Shown here: piece by piece, positions 27,423-35,005 of the stretch
How positions within the stretch are numbered: the first letter of the stretch is position 1
Layout of the letters: each line of letters starts with the position of its first letter
Position numbers and translations under genes: made by a program
The notes under the pieces: generated by a model
Seen by the model: the letters and a program-made list of their open reading frames with translations, nothing else
The model's database searches: none
What the model was told of the DNA's origin: nothing
Assembly (NCBI GenBank): GCA_013361525.1
Contig: JABFXY010000019.1
Span: 1 to 64,000, forward strand
Source of the DNA: Polyangiaceae bacterium
Lineage (GTDB): Bacteria; Myxococcota_A; Polyangia; Polyangiales; Polyangiaceae
Direction of reading: 5' to 3'
DNA: 64,000 nucleotides

Positions 27423-29357
27423 TCAGCCTCCGGAGGACGGCGTGCGCCCGGTGAGCGCGGCCTTTTGGCCCGTCTCGGGGCCCGGGTTCAGGAGGATCTT
27501 CGGCGACTGGATGATGATCGCGTCGGGGGTGAGGTGAATCATCGATTCGCCGACCGAGAGCGTGGTGCCCTCCAGGCTTTGGATTCGATGCGCCTTTGCG
27601 GCGGAGGCGAAGTCGCCGAGCGTCTTCATGATGCGCTCTTTGCCGACCTGCGAGACGAGGTTGCCGAGGATGCCGGTCATCTTGTCACCGCCCACCGACT
27701 CCATCAGCTGCCCGAGCACGGACGCCTTCTGATTGCCGGACACGTGCTCCGCGTCGTTGCCTTTCACCTTCGTCGTGCGGTGGCGGCCGACGGTCTTGTC
27801 GTCATCGTGTTTGACGAGCGTCTTCATGTCCTTTTCGGCTTGGATGTTCACGAGCTCTTTGCCCGCTTTGTCCTCGAACATGAGCTCGTTGTAGCCGCCG
27901 GTGCTGGGCACGCTGTTGCTGCGAAAGCCGTTCTGCGTCTTGTTCGCGGGAAGCGCGAACGGCGGGCGGAGCAGGTTCGTGAACATGCGACCGAGAACGA
28001 GCGGCTCGTCGGGATTGCCGGCGAGGAAGCTGACGATCACTTCCTGTCCGATGCGCGGCAGATTGATGGCGCCGAATCCGTCGCCTGCCCAAGGCTGATT
28101 CACGTGCACCCAGCACGAGCTCATGTGGTCCATCTTGCCGTATCGGTCCCAATGAAACTGGACGCGAACGCGACCGAACTCGTCGCAATGGATGACCTCA
28201 CCGGAGGGGCCGACGACCGTCGCCGTCTCCACACCGTGAATGGCCGGCCGCGGCGTCATCGGCTCGGGCCGGTAGGGCTGGCTCGCGGGAACGGCGGTAA
28301 TCGCGCTCTCGATGCCACCGTCGACCGATCCCGACGTCAGGACCCGCGTGACGAGCAGCCGCGGGTGCTGCTCCGCGCGGCTCTGATTGCTGATGCCGAG
28401 GATGCCGCCGGGCGCGACGTCGACGGCGTTCGTCTCGAACGCGAAGCGATGCGCGCGCGCTCGGTGCGCCGCCGCGATGTTCTCTGCGACGGCGCGTGCC
28501 TCGTCGGGGTCGGTCCGCGTGCGGCCGCGGTCGTCGGCGTGCGGCGTCTCGGCGTGACCGGCGACGCCGTAGCGGAATTGGCCGGGCAGGTAGATGAACT
28601 GCTCGAGCCTCGCCTCGATCGGGTGCGCGCCCGTGCGCGCGCTCTCGAGGAGCGGCTGGTTCGGCAGGCGATGGTCGTGATCCGAGAGCGTTATCTTGCC
28701 GTGGCTCACGAGGCGTGAAGCGCGAAAGCCGCGCGCATACGTCCCGATCGTGTCGACGTCGTTCACGTGTTGAAGCGGCATGGCGCGCCCTTCTCCGCTC
28801 TCCGGGGCATCCGACAGAACGAGCCGCGTCTCGCCTTCGACCTGCCGGTGGAAGTGCGTCACGCCGATGGCCTCGAGCATGCGACAGACGAACGTGTAAT
28901 CGCTCTCTTGGTATTGAACGCGGTATTTGCGCGTCTTGAGCGGGCGCGTGACCTCGACGATCGGCTCGATGTCCCACTCCTTGAGGACCTCTTTGACGAT
29001 GTCGAGATCGGTGACCTGCTGGAACACGCGGCAGTTGGTCCGGCGCGACAAGAGCCAGAGCTTGGGCACGAGCGTCAGCTGGTAGGTCGTGAGCCCGCTC
29101 TCCTCGGTCTTGATCTGGTGGACCTCCGAGATGATCCCCTGGAACGTCCGCTGCGCCCCGCCGTTCTCCGGCTGCACCGTGAACGTCGCCGTGTTCCCCG
29201 CGGCGCCATCGTAGTCGAGCGCCGGATCCTGGGAGCGCGCGACGATGTCGATCGAGAACAAGGTGGACAAGCCATCGTCGACGGTGAACTCGCGGACATC
29301 GAGCGGGTCGCCGCTCTCCAACCGGAGAGCGAAGGAGTTCTGGTTCCCGAGGAGCAT
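27423..29357 (-). CDS. vgrG: Type VI secretion tip protein VgrG
   Basis: 644 aa. The start at 29357 matches the family's N-terminus (MLLGNQNSFALRLESGDPLD), although the frame stays open to 29573 through repeat copy B. gp27-like sequence fills about the first 370 residues (SDYTFVCRMLEAIGVTHF), followed by the gp5-like OB region (GRVRVQFHWDRYGKMDHMSS, NLPRIGQEVIVSFLAGNPDE). A C-terminal beta-helix needle follows (KDMKTLVKHDDDKTVGRHRT, TLSVGESMIHLT). The final hydrophobic/charged segment (residues about 560-640) is a short tail, not a recognisable enzymatic domain. It sits first in the five-gene operon and forms the spike of the T6SS; no core tss genes are in the window. Confidence 0.92.
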   Translation of the reverse strand: MLLGNQNSFALRLESGDPLDVREFTVDDGLSTLFSIDIVARSQDPALDYDGAAGNTATFTVQPENGGAQRTFQGIISEVHQIKTEESGLTTYQLTLVPKLWLLSRRTNCRVFQQVTDLDIVKEVLKEWDIEPIVEVTRPLKTRKYRVQYQESDYTFVCRMLEAIGVTHFHRQVEGETRLVLSDAPESGEGRAMPLQHVNDVDTIGTYARGFRASRLVSHGKITLSDHDHRLPNQPLLESARTGAHPIEARLEQFIYLPGQFRYGVAGHAETPHADDRGRTRTDPDEARAVAENIAAAHRARAHRFAFETNAVDVAPGGILGISNQSRAEQHPRLLVTRVLTSGSVDGGIESAITAVPASQPYRPEPMTPRPAIHGVETATVVGPSGEVIHCDEFGRVRVQFHWDRYGKMDHMSSCWVHVNQPWAGDGFGAINLPRIGQEVIVSFLAGNPDEPLVLGRMFTNLLRPPFALPANKTQNGFRSNSVPSTGGYNELMFEDKAGKELVNIQAEKDMKTLVKHDDDKTVGRHRTTKVKGNDAEHVSGNQKASVLGQLMESVGGDKMTGILGNLVSQVGKERIMKTLGDFASAAKAHRIQSLEGTTLSVGESMIHLTPDAIIIQSPKILLNPGPETGQKAALTGRTPSSGG

Positions 29358-29370
29358 AGGGCGCACCCAG

Positions 29371-29386
29371 TGCAACCGATGCGCCA
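29371..29386 (-). promoter_or_regulatory. Candidate sigma-54 promoter for vgrG operon
   Basis: On the minus strand the sequence is TGGCGCATCGGTTGCA. It fits the -24/-12 consensus TGGCACG-N4-TTGCW in spacing (GG and GC 10 bp apart) with A-to-G at one -24 position. The predicted start falls about three bases before the vgrG ATG, so the message would be nearly leaderless, or vgrG begins at a later codon. A near-identical element lies at 29817-29832 in front of the divergent ATPase gene. Confidence 0.6.
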
Positions 29387-29486
29387 ACCGCTTTTCCCTA
29401 TGAATTGCCGCCCACCAGGCCGGTTTGCGCAACATGCGCAACGCCGCTTGTACGAACCCCGCTGACCATTGCGCAGTTTGTTTATC

Positions 29487-29614
29487 CGCGCGCGCACGAC
29501 GGCTTGGAGCCCGCCTGGGGGTGTGCTCCCTGCGGTCGCACTGGCACCCAAGCCTGTGCGCGCCCATTTCCACGCTGGTTGGTTGAGCCGACGCCGGCCG
29601 ATGGCCGGCTCCTG
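29487..29614 (-). repeat. Dispersed ~130-bp repeat, copy B (reverse)
   Basis: Reverse-complement counterpart of 22003-22134. It begins 130 bases upstream of the vgrG start codon and carries the same hairpin and the same long conserved blocks. No transposase reading frame or flanking target duplication was seen. Together the copies bracket the 7.35-kb segment that holds the vgrG operon. Confidence 0.88.
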
Positions 29615-29744
29615 ACGCGTTTTTTTCGTCCGCGCGCGCGGGCCAACGGCTGGTTCCAGAAAGCGCTCTTCGTTTTTGCGCGCGAAGAAGGACGCGGGTA
29701 GCCGCCCCATGGATCGGCTCTCTCTGAACCCCTTTGTGCGCTCT

Positions 29745-29799
29745 TTCTTCTCTTTGCGCCTTGGCGGTTGCCTTTTCTTCTCTTCGCGTCTTTGCGGTT
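29745..29799. repeat. Pyrimidine-rich tandem repeat (two 25-nt units)
   Basis: Unit 1 (29745-29769) and unit 2 (29775-29799) share 22 of 25 positions, each TTCTTCTCTT followed by a GCG-rich block ending GCGGTT. The period is 30. On the opposite strand it is purine-rich. It lies in the vgrG/ATPase-2 intergenic region, just upstream of the plus-strand sigma-54-like element, and resembles the TTGGCG-containing arms of the repeats at 14624 and 59149 in vocabulary. Confidence 0.7.
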
Positions 29800-29816
29800 T
29801 CTCTCTAAGGTGCGGT

Positions 29817-29832
29817 TGGCGCAACGGTTGCA
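29817..29832 (+). promoter_or_regulatory. Candidate sigma-54 promoter for ATPase copy 2
   Basis: TGGCGCAACGGTTGCA fits the -24/-12 layout with the same single deviation as the vgrG element and shares 15 of 16 positions with it. The five bases GCGGT preceding it are also shared. The expected start is near 29843, leaving about 14 bases to the ATG at 29857. Confidence 0.6.
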
Positions 29833-29856
29833 GGTGGCGCGCCAGGTGTACGTCGG

Positions 29857-30777
29857 ATGAAGCTCGCTCGCGCGACGTTCTTGTCGATCAAAGGCCTCCC
29901 GGATCTGACCTGCGATTTCGTGCATCCGGACACCGGGCTTCCGCTCGACGTCGCGGTGGTGACCGGGCCGGCGCAATCCGGAAAGACGCGCGTGCTCGAG
30001 GCGCTCGCCGTCGCGAAGGATGTCATCGCGCCCTACGACGCGCCGCCGGAAGACGGGGAGGCCTTCGTTCGCGACGACGCCGACTCGGCGAAGATCGAGC
30101 TCACGTTCGCGATCGATGCGGAGGAGCAGCGGCGCTTCGGCCTCGAGGCGACAGCGTTCGCGGAGGCGCTCTTCACGTCCGACGAGGTCTCGCGCGAGGC
30201 GGACGACGCGCTCGTCGCGCTTCTCTCGCAGTACGAGCATGCGGCGCGCGCCGGCAAGATCGAATACTTCCCGGCGTCGCGCGGGCTCGCATCCTACGTC
30301 GATCCGCACCTGTTCCCGGACGATCAAGGCTCGCTGCGGACATCGAAGAGCCCGTCGAAGTACGCGTTCGTTCCGGCTTATCTCGCGACGCTCGCGAAGA
30401 ACGAATCGGAGGCGCAACGGTTCGCGACCCTCCTCGGCCGGCTTTGCCCGCGGCTTTCCTACGCGCGACCCGAACGCGGCGACCCGGTGCGGTGCATCGT
30501 CGCTCCGGGTCGCTCGGCTTGCCATCCGAAGGACCTGTCCTCGACCGAAGTCGACGCCGTGGTGATCGCGGCGACCGCTTCCCTCATCCACTTCGAGCGA
30601 TCCATCGTCCTCATCGATCGGCCGGAGCGGTCGGCCGACGAGACGTCGTTCGCGACGTGGCTCGCAGGGGCGCGGTCCCTGGCGGAGGACGTCCAGCTCA
30701 TCCTCGCGAGCAGCAGCCCCGCAGTGATCGCGAGCGTCGACCCCGGCGCCGTCGTGCTGGTGGGTGCTGCGGAGTGA
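29857..30777 (+). CDS. Atypical RecF/SMC-like P-loop ATPase, copy 2 (divergent from vgrG)
   Basis: 306 aa, the same length as its paralog at 26501. It aligns along the whole length: MKLARATFLSIKGLPDLTC, VTGPAQSGKTRVLEALAVAK, LLSQYEHAARAGKIEYFPA, and SIVLIDRPERSADE. Walker A has AQSG in place of PGSG. Walker B again ends DRPE rather than DEPE, so the substitution is shared and not a sequencing accident. The C-terminus (QLILASSSPAVIAS) matches the last strand of the paralog. Followed 88 bases later by the FHA/sigma-54 activator gene. Likely a structural or regulatory partner of the T6SS island. Confidence 0.75.
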   Translation: MKLARATFLSIKGLPDLTCDFVHPDTGLPLDVAVVTGPAQSGKTRVLEALAVAKDVIAPYDAPPEDGEAFVRDDADSAKIELTFAIDAEEQRRFGLEATAFAEALFTSDEVSREADDALVALLSQYEHAARAGKIEYFPASRGLASYVDPHLFPDDQGSLRTSKSPSKYAFVPAYLATLAKNESEAQRFATLLGRLCPRLSYARPERGDPVRCIVAPGRSACHPKDLSSTEVDAVVIAATASLIHFERSIVLIDRPERSADETSFATWLAGARSLAEDVQLILASSSPAVIASVDPGAVVLVGAAE

Positions 30778-30865
30778 CGGGCGAAGAGGTGGCCGTCGAA
30801 CAGCTGATGGCCCAGCCAAGTAACGCTTGCAGCGCGCCGTCCGAGAGCGCTAGACCTCGGTTTGG

Positions 30866-32251
30866 ATGAGCGTACGTCGCGATGAAGAGGCGACGCAGGC
30901 CACGATCAGCACGCCTGGACGCGGCCCGCTCCTGACCGCCGTCTGGGACAACGGATCGATCGCGATGCCGCTGCCGGAGCGCGGTCGTGTCGTCATCGGT
31001 CGCGGCGTGCAGTCGGACGTCGTCGTCGATCACGCGTCGATCTCCCGAGCGCATGCGGCGCTCGAGATCGACGGGGGGCTCGTGTGGGAGGACCTCGGCA
31101 GCTCGAACGGCACGCGCGTCCGCGGCAGGCAGCTCGCCCCCCACGAGCGCGTCTCGGTACCGTGGGGCGAAGCGGTCGAGCTCGGCAGTGTGGTCGTGAT
31201 CGTCCGCGCCGCAGGGGCGGAGCACGTCGAGCCGGCCCCCGTGCTGCACGCCACCGAAGATCTCGAGCAATGGATCGCCCGGGTCGCCGGGACGGACATG
31301 TCCGTCTTGCTCCTCGGCGAGACCGGTGTCGGAAAAGGGTATTACGCGCGCGCGATTCATGAGCGGTCGCATCGAGCGGGCGGCCCATTCATGCACATCA
31401 ACTGCGCCGCGCTTCCGGATCAGCTGCTCGAGAGCGAGCTGTTCGGCTACGAGCGCGGAGCCTTCACCGGAGCGAACGCCGCGAAACCCGGCCTGCTCGA
31501 GGCGGCGAACGAGGGCTCGGTGTTCCTCGACGAGATCGGCGAGCTCTCCGCCGCGACCCAGGCCAAGCTGCTCGTTGCGCTCGAGCGGCGCGAGGTCATG
31601 CGTGTCGGCGCGGTGAAGCCTCGAAGCTTCGACGTGCGCTTTCTCGCGGCGACGAACAAAGATCTCCAGGCGCTGTCGGAGCAGGGGCGCTTCCGCTCGG
31701 ATCTGTTCTTTCGAATCGCCGGCCTGCCCCTGGTGGTTCCGCCGCTCCGCGAGCGCCGCGGGGAGATCGCGCAGCTTGCTCGAACCTTCGTCACCACGGC
31801 TGCAGAGCGGCTGCGCAAGCCGGCGCCGGCTCTCTCGGCAGACGCGCTCGATGCGCTCCATTCGTATGCGTGGCCGGGCAACGTTCGCGAGCTCATCTCC
31901 ACGATGGATCGCGCGGTGCTCCTCGCCGACCGCGTCATCGGCCGCGAGCAGGTGCTCGCGAGCATCAACCCGACCGCATCGCGCGCAATGGCGGTGAAGC
32001 CGAGCGCCCCGGCGTCGGCGAACCTCGTGCCCGCAAACCCGATACCCCCCGGCCCACCGAGCGCACCGATGTCCGCGCCTCCACCGAGCTCGTCGTCGGG
32101 TCTGCCCGCAGACGAGGCCGAGCGCATTCGCGTCGCGCTCGAGAAGTGCGCAGGCAATCAATCGCGCGCCGCCGAGCTATTGGGCATATCGCGTCGGACA
32201 CTGCTTCATAAGCTCGACGCGCTCGGCCTGCCGAGACCTCGAAAGAAGTGA
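30866..32251 (+). CDS. FHA-domain sigma-54-dependent transcriptional activator
   Basis: 461 aa. Residues about 30-100 form an FHA domain ([20 protein letters not shown], then RAHAALE and [10 protein letters not shown]), which binds phosphothreonine. The AAA+ domain runs from about 125 to 365 with Walker A GETGVGKG, the sigma-54 contact loop GAFTGA, Walker [10 protein letters not shown] and the sensor region LRERRGEI. After a Pro/Ser-rich linker, a Fis-type helix-turn-helix ends the protein ([20 protein letters not shown]). FHA input suggests control by a Ser/Thr kinase. Next to two sigma-54-like promoters, it is the best candidate activator of this island. Confidence 0.92.
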   Translation: MSVRRDEEATQATISTPGRGPLLTAVWDNGSIAMPLPERGRVVIGRGVQSDVVVDHASISRAHAALEIDGGLVWEDLGSSNGTRVRGRQLAPHERVSVPWGEAVELGSVVVIVRAAGAEHVEPAPVLHATEDLEQWIARVAGTDMSVLLLGETGVGKGYYARAIHERSHRAGGPFMHINCAALPDQLLESELFGYERGAFTGANAAKPGLLEAANEGSVFLDEIGELSAATQAKLLVALERREVMRVGAVKPRSFDVRFLAATNKDLQALSEQGRFRSDLFFRIAGLPLVVPPLRERRGEIAQLARTFVTTAAERLRKPAPALSADALDALHSYAWPGNVRELISTMDRAVLLADRVIGREQVLASINPTASRAMAVKPSAPASANLVPANPIPPGPPSAPMSAPPPSSSSGLPADEAERIRVALEKCAGNQSRAAELLGISRRTLLHKLDALGLPRPRKK

Positions 32252-32292
32252 CCGGCTGTTGAAAAAGGGCCCGCCTATCATTTGGGAGGCAT

Positions 32293-33003
32293 ATGGCCGC
32301 AATTTCTCCCCCCCGGCCCCCCTCACTTCGTGAGGGGGGAGCGCTCGCAATCTGCAGCCTTTTGACGCTGTTCGTCGCGTGCGCCGCGCCTGCACCACCG
32401 GCTCCGCCGCCGGGGCCGGGCCCCATCCCGGCGCGCCTGCGTGTCGAAGCACCGAGCGGTGCGGAGGTACAAGTCGACGGTATCGTCGTCGGAACGGCTC
32501 CGTTGCTCACACCGATCGATGCGGACCCGGGGCCTCACGATCTCATCGTCACGGAGAACGGGCACCATCCTCACATCGAACGGGTGCAGCTCGAGCGCGG
32601 CAAAACGAAATCGATCACCGTCGATCTCGATCCGACACCGCAGCGAATCGGCGCATGGGTCGCGATTGGCGCAGGCGCAGCGGGCGTCGCGACCGGCGTC
32701 GTATTCGGCGTGCTCGCCGTGGTCGAGGATCGGCGCGCGCAGGATCTGCTCGACAACAGCTCGGGTGATTTGTCCGAAGCGGATCAGAAGACCTACGACG
32801 ACGCGATCTCCGCGCGAGACAATGATCGTATTGGATCGGGCGTCGCAGCCGGTGCCGGCCTCGCGCTCTTCGTCACCGGTGCGCTCCTGTTCTCGTTCGA
32901 CGATCCCAAGCTGCCGTCGCGGGACGGCAAGACGAGCTCGGTAAAGACGGTGCCGATTGTGTCGCCCGGCTTCGCCGGCGCTTTGACGACGGTCGAGTTT
33001 TGA
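32293..33003 (+). CDS. PEGA-domain lipoprotein
   Basis: 236 aa. The N-terminus (ALAICSLLTLFVAC) is a lipoprotein signal, preceded by a Pro/Arg stretch that is encoded across a perfect GC hairpin. Residues about 48-118 are a PEGA domain (LRVEAPSGAEVQVDGIVVG, LIVTENGHHPHIERVQLERG), and two hydrophobic segments follow (AWVAIGAGAAGVATGVVFGV and IGSGVAAGAGLALFVTGALL). This PEGA-plus-two-segments layout is common in myxobacteria. It precedes the TonB-dependent receptor by two bases and is probably co-transcribed. Likely outer-membrane or periplasmic; ligand unknown. Confidence 0.75.
   Translation: MAAISPPRPPSLREGGALAICSLLTLFVACAAPAPPAPPPGPGPIPARLRVEAPSGAEVQVDGIVVGTAPLLTPIDADPGPHDLIVTENGHHPHIERVQLERGKTKSITVDLDPTPQRIGAWVAIGAGAAGVATGVVFGVLAVVEDRRAQDLLDNSSGDLSEADQKTYDDAISARDNDRIGSGVAAGAGLALFVTGALLFSFDDPKLPSRDGKTSSVKTVPIVSPGFAGALTTVEF
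32317..32339. repeat. Short perfect hairpin inside a signal-peptide coding region
   Basis: CCCCCCTCAC and GTGAGGGGGG form a 10-bp stem around TTC. It lies about 24 bases after the ATG of the PEGA gene and encodes its Pro/Arg/Glu stretch. Palindromes of this CCCTCACTTCGTGAGGG type are more often intergenic. Confidence 0.7.
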
Positions 33004-33005
33004 CG

Positions 33006-35003
33006 ATGCGGGGGTCACGAAATCACGTCACCCTCACCTCCGCCATGCTCGGCGCCGCGATGAGCTGGTCCCGCTACGCGGAAGGTCAGGAGGATTCGCC
33101 CGGCGAGCCGCCTGCTCAATCGCCGGCCACCCCGCCTGCTACCGAGCCCGCACCGCCGAATGAAGAGGCGCCGCCGCTCGAGCCCGAGCCCGAGCCCGAG
33201 CCCGAGCTCGAAAACGTCGAGGTCACCGTCACGGGCATGAAACACCCGCCATCGGTATCGTCCCTCACCCGCGCCGAGGTTCGACAGCTTCCGGGTGCAT
33301 TCGGGGATCCATTTCGCGCAATCGAGATCCTCCCCGGCGTAACGCCGATCGTGTCGGGCCTTCCGTTCTTCTATGTGCGCGGCGCCCCGCCGGGAAACGT
33401 CGGCTATTTCCTCGACGGCGTGCGGGTGCCCTACCTGTTCCACGCGGCAGCCGGCCCGTCGGTCGTACACCCCGGTATCGTCGACCGTGTCGATCTGTAT
33501 TCGGGCGGCTATCCGGCGAAATATGGTCGTTATGCAGGCGCCATCGTCGCAGCCGAAGCCACCGAGCCACGCACCGACTGGCACGGTGAAGCGAATCTCC
33601 GCCTGGTCGACGCCGGCGCGCTCGTCGAAGGTGGATTCGCCGACGGTCGGGGCACGGCGCTGCTCGGCGGTCGATATTCGTATACCGCGGGCCTGTTTTC
33701 TCTGATCTCGCCCGACATCACGCTCGACTACCGCGATTATCAGGCGCGCTTTTCCTACGATCTCACGAGCCGAGATCGCATTTCGCTATTCGCGTTCGGC
33801 GCTTACGATTTCCTCTCCCAGACGACCAACGATATCGAAACCGTCATTTTCGGCTCCGAGTTTTATCGCGTCGACGGCCGCTACGACGTGCGGTTCCCCG
33901 GCGGCGGACGAATGCGCACGGCGGTGACCTTCGGATACGACCAGACGCGTATCGCAGACGGCCGCAATACCCGCGACATCTCCCTCGGCGCGCGGGTCGA
34001 GCTCGAGCAGCCGCTGACCGACGATGTCCTCCTTCGCGCCGGCGTCGATGTCCAACACGACATCTATTCGGCGAACGAGCGGCCTTATGTCGACCCGGAC
34101 GACCCTTCGAATGACGATTTCAATTCGCTCTTTCCTCCGCGCAACGACGCGGCGATCGGCGCCTGGGCGGATCTCGTCTGGCAGGTGGATCCTCGCTTTT
34201 CGATAACGCCCGGCGTTCGAATCGACGGCTTCTATTCGAATGGCGCGGACGCCGTATCGGCCGATCCGAGGCTCGCGGTGGTGGTGAACGTGCACGAGCG
34301 TGTCCGGCTGCTCCACGCATTCGGAATGGCGCACCAACCACCCTCCTTCATCGTCCCCCTGCCGGGCGTCGCCGTCGCGAGCCTGCGCGGCGGGCTCCAG
34401 CGGTCGTTTCAGGCCGCCGCCGGCGTCGAGGTGGATCTTCCGCTTTCGCTCACAGCCACGGCGACGCTCTTCGACTCCGTCTTTCTCGACATGACCGACA
34501 CGATCGGGGTGCGACCGCCGGGCGACGACGCGACGCAAATCCCACGAAGCACCGGCGGCGCAAAAGGGGTCGAGGTCTACCTTCGACGCTCGCTCTCGAG
34601 CCGCCTCGGCGGCTTCATCGCGTACACGTTCTCGCGCACGACCCGCTCGATCGACGGTTACAAGTTCCCCGCCGCGTTCGACCGAAGCCACGTGCTTCAT
34701 TCGGCGCTGAGCCTCGACCTGGGCCGCGGGTGGCGGAGCGGCGCGCGCTTTTCGCTCTATACCGGCGCGCCGCAACTACAGGTGCCGGGTCTGCCGGACA
34801 TCTATCGTCCGTCGGATCCGGAGCGAGATCCTCCGTTTTATCGACTCGATTTTCGCGTCGAAAAGAAGTGGAGGCTGCCTGCCACGGGATGGATCTCGTT
34901 CGTCATCGAAATGGTCAATGCCACGCTGAATACCGAAACCATCAATGGCAACGACGTCGGTCCGGTCACGATTCCGAGCATCGGCTTGGAAGGAGGGTTT
35001 TGA
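33006..35003 (+). CDS. TonB-dependent outer-membrane receptor
   Basis: 665 aa from the ATG at 33006; an in-frame TTG two codons earlier is possible. The signal region (MRGSRNHVTLTSAMLGAAMS) and a Pro/Glu linker with repeated EPEPEPE lead to a TonB-box-like ENVEVTVTG. The plug domain shows LPGAFGDPFRAIEILPGV and FYVRGAPPGNVGYFLDGVRV, then GYPAKYGRYAGAIVAAEA. The remaining 500 residues are beta-barrel, ending in PSIGLEGGF with a terminal Phe. No carboxypeptidase-like N-terminal domain was seen. It follows the PEGA gene and precedes an EF-hand-like lipoprotein by two bases; a cassette importing or displaying an unknown ligand. Confidence 0.88.
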   Translation: MRGSRNHVTLTSAMLGAAMSWSRYAEGQEDSPGEPPAQSPATPPATEPAPPNEEAPPLEPEPEPEPELENVEVTVTGMKHPPSVSSLTRAEVRQLPGAFGDPFRAIEILPGVTPIVSGLPFFYVRGAPPGNVGYFLDGVRVPYLFHAAAGPSVVHPGIVDRVDLYSGGYPAKYGRYAGAIVAAEATEPRTDWHGEANLRLVDAGALVEGGFADGRGTALLGGRYSYTAGLFSLISPDITLDYRDYQARFSYDLTSRDRISLFAFGAYDFLSQTTNDIETVIFGSEFYRVDGRYDVRFPGGGRMRTAVTFGYDQTRIADGRNTRDISLGARVELEQPLTDDVLLRAGVDVQHDIYSANERPYVDPDDPSNDDFNSLFPPRNDAAIGAWADLVWQVDPRFSITPGVRIDGFYSNGADAVSADPRLAVVVNVHERVRLLHAFGMAHQPPSFIVPLPGVAVASLRGGLQRSFQAAAGVEVDLPLSLTATATLFDSVFLDMTDTIGVRPPGDDATQIPRSTGGAKGVEVYLRRSLSSRLGGFIAYTFSRTTRSIDGYKFPAAFDRSHVLHSALSLDLGRGWRSGARFSLYTGAPQLQVPGLPDIYRPSDPERDPPFYRLDFRVEKKWRLPATGWISFVIEMVNATLNTETINGNDVGPVTIPSIGLEGGF

Positions 35004-35005
35004 GC

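Larger units (their letters stand above)
29358..29856. other. Divergent control region between vgrG and second ATPase gene
   Basis: 499 bases without a convincing gene. It holds the two sigma-54-like elements (one per direction), dispersed repeat copy B, and the pyrimidine-rich tandem repeat. The stretch 29615-29700 is mixed, with a T run at 29620-29627 and several GCGCGC blocks. No activator binding site could be assigned by eye; the FHA activator at 30866 would be expected to bind upstream of the -24 elements. Confidence 0.65.

Noticed and set aside
29595-29627. Hairpin plus T run in repeat copy B as an intrinsic terminator
   Set aside because: The T run is about 10 bases away from the stem and no plus-strand gene ends there; both flanking genes point outward.
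30780-30840. Sigma-54-like words (TGGCCC and TTGCA) upstream of the FHA activator gene
   Set aside because: The distance between the two words is too large for -24/-12 spacing.
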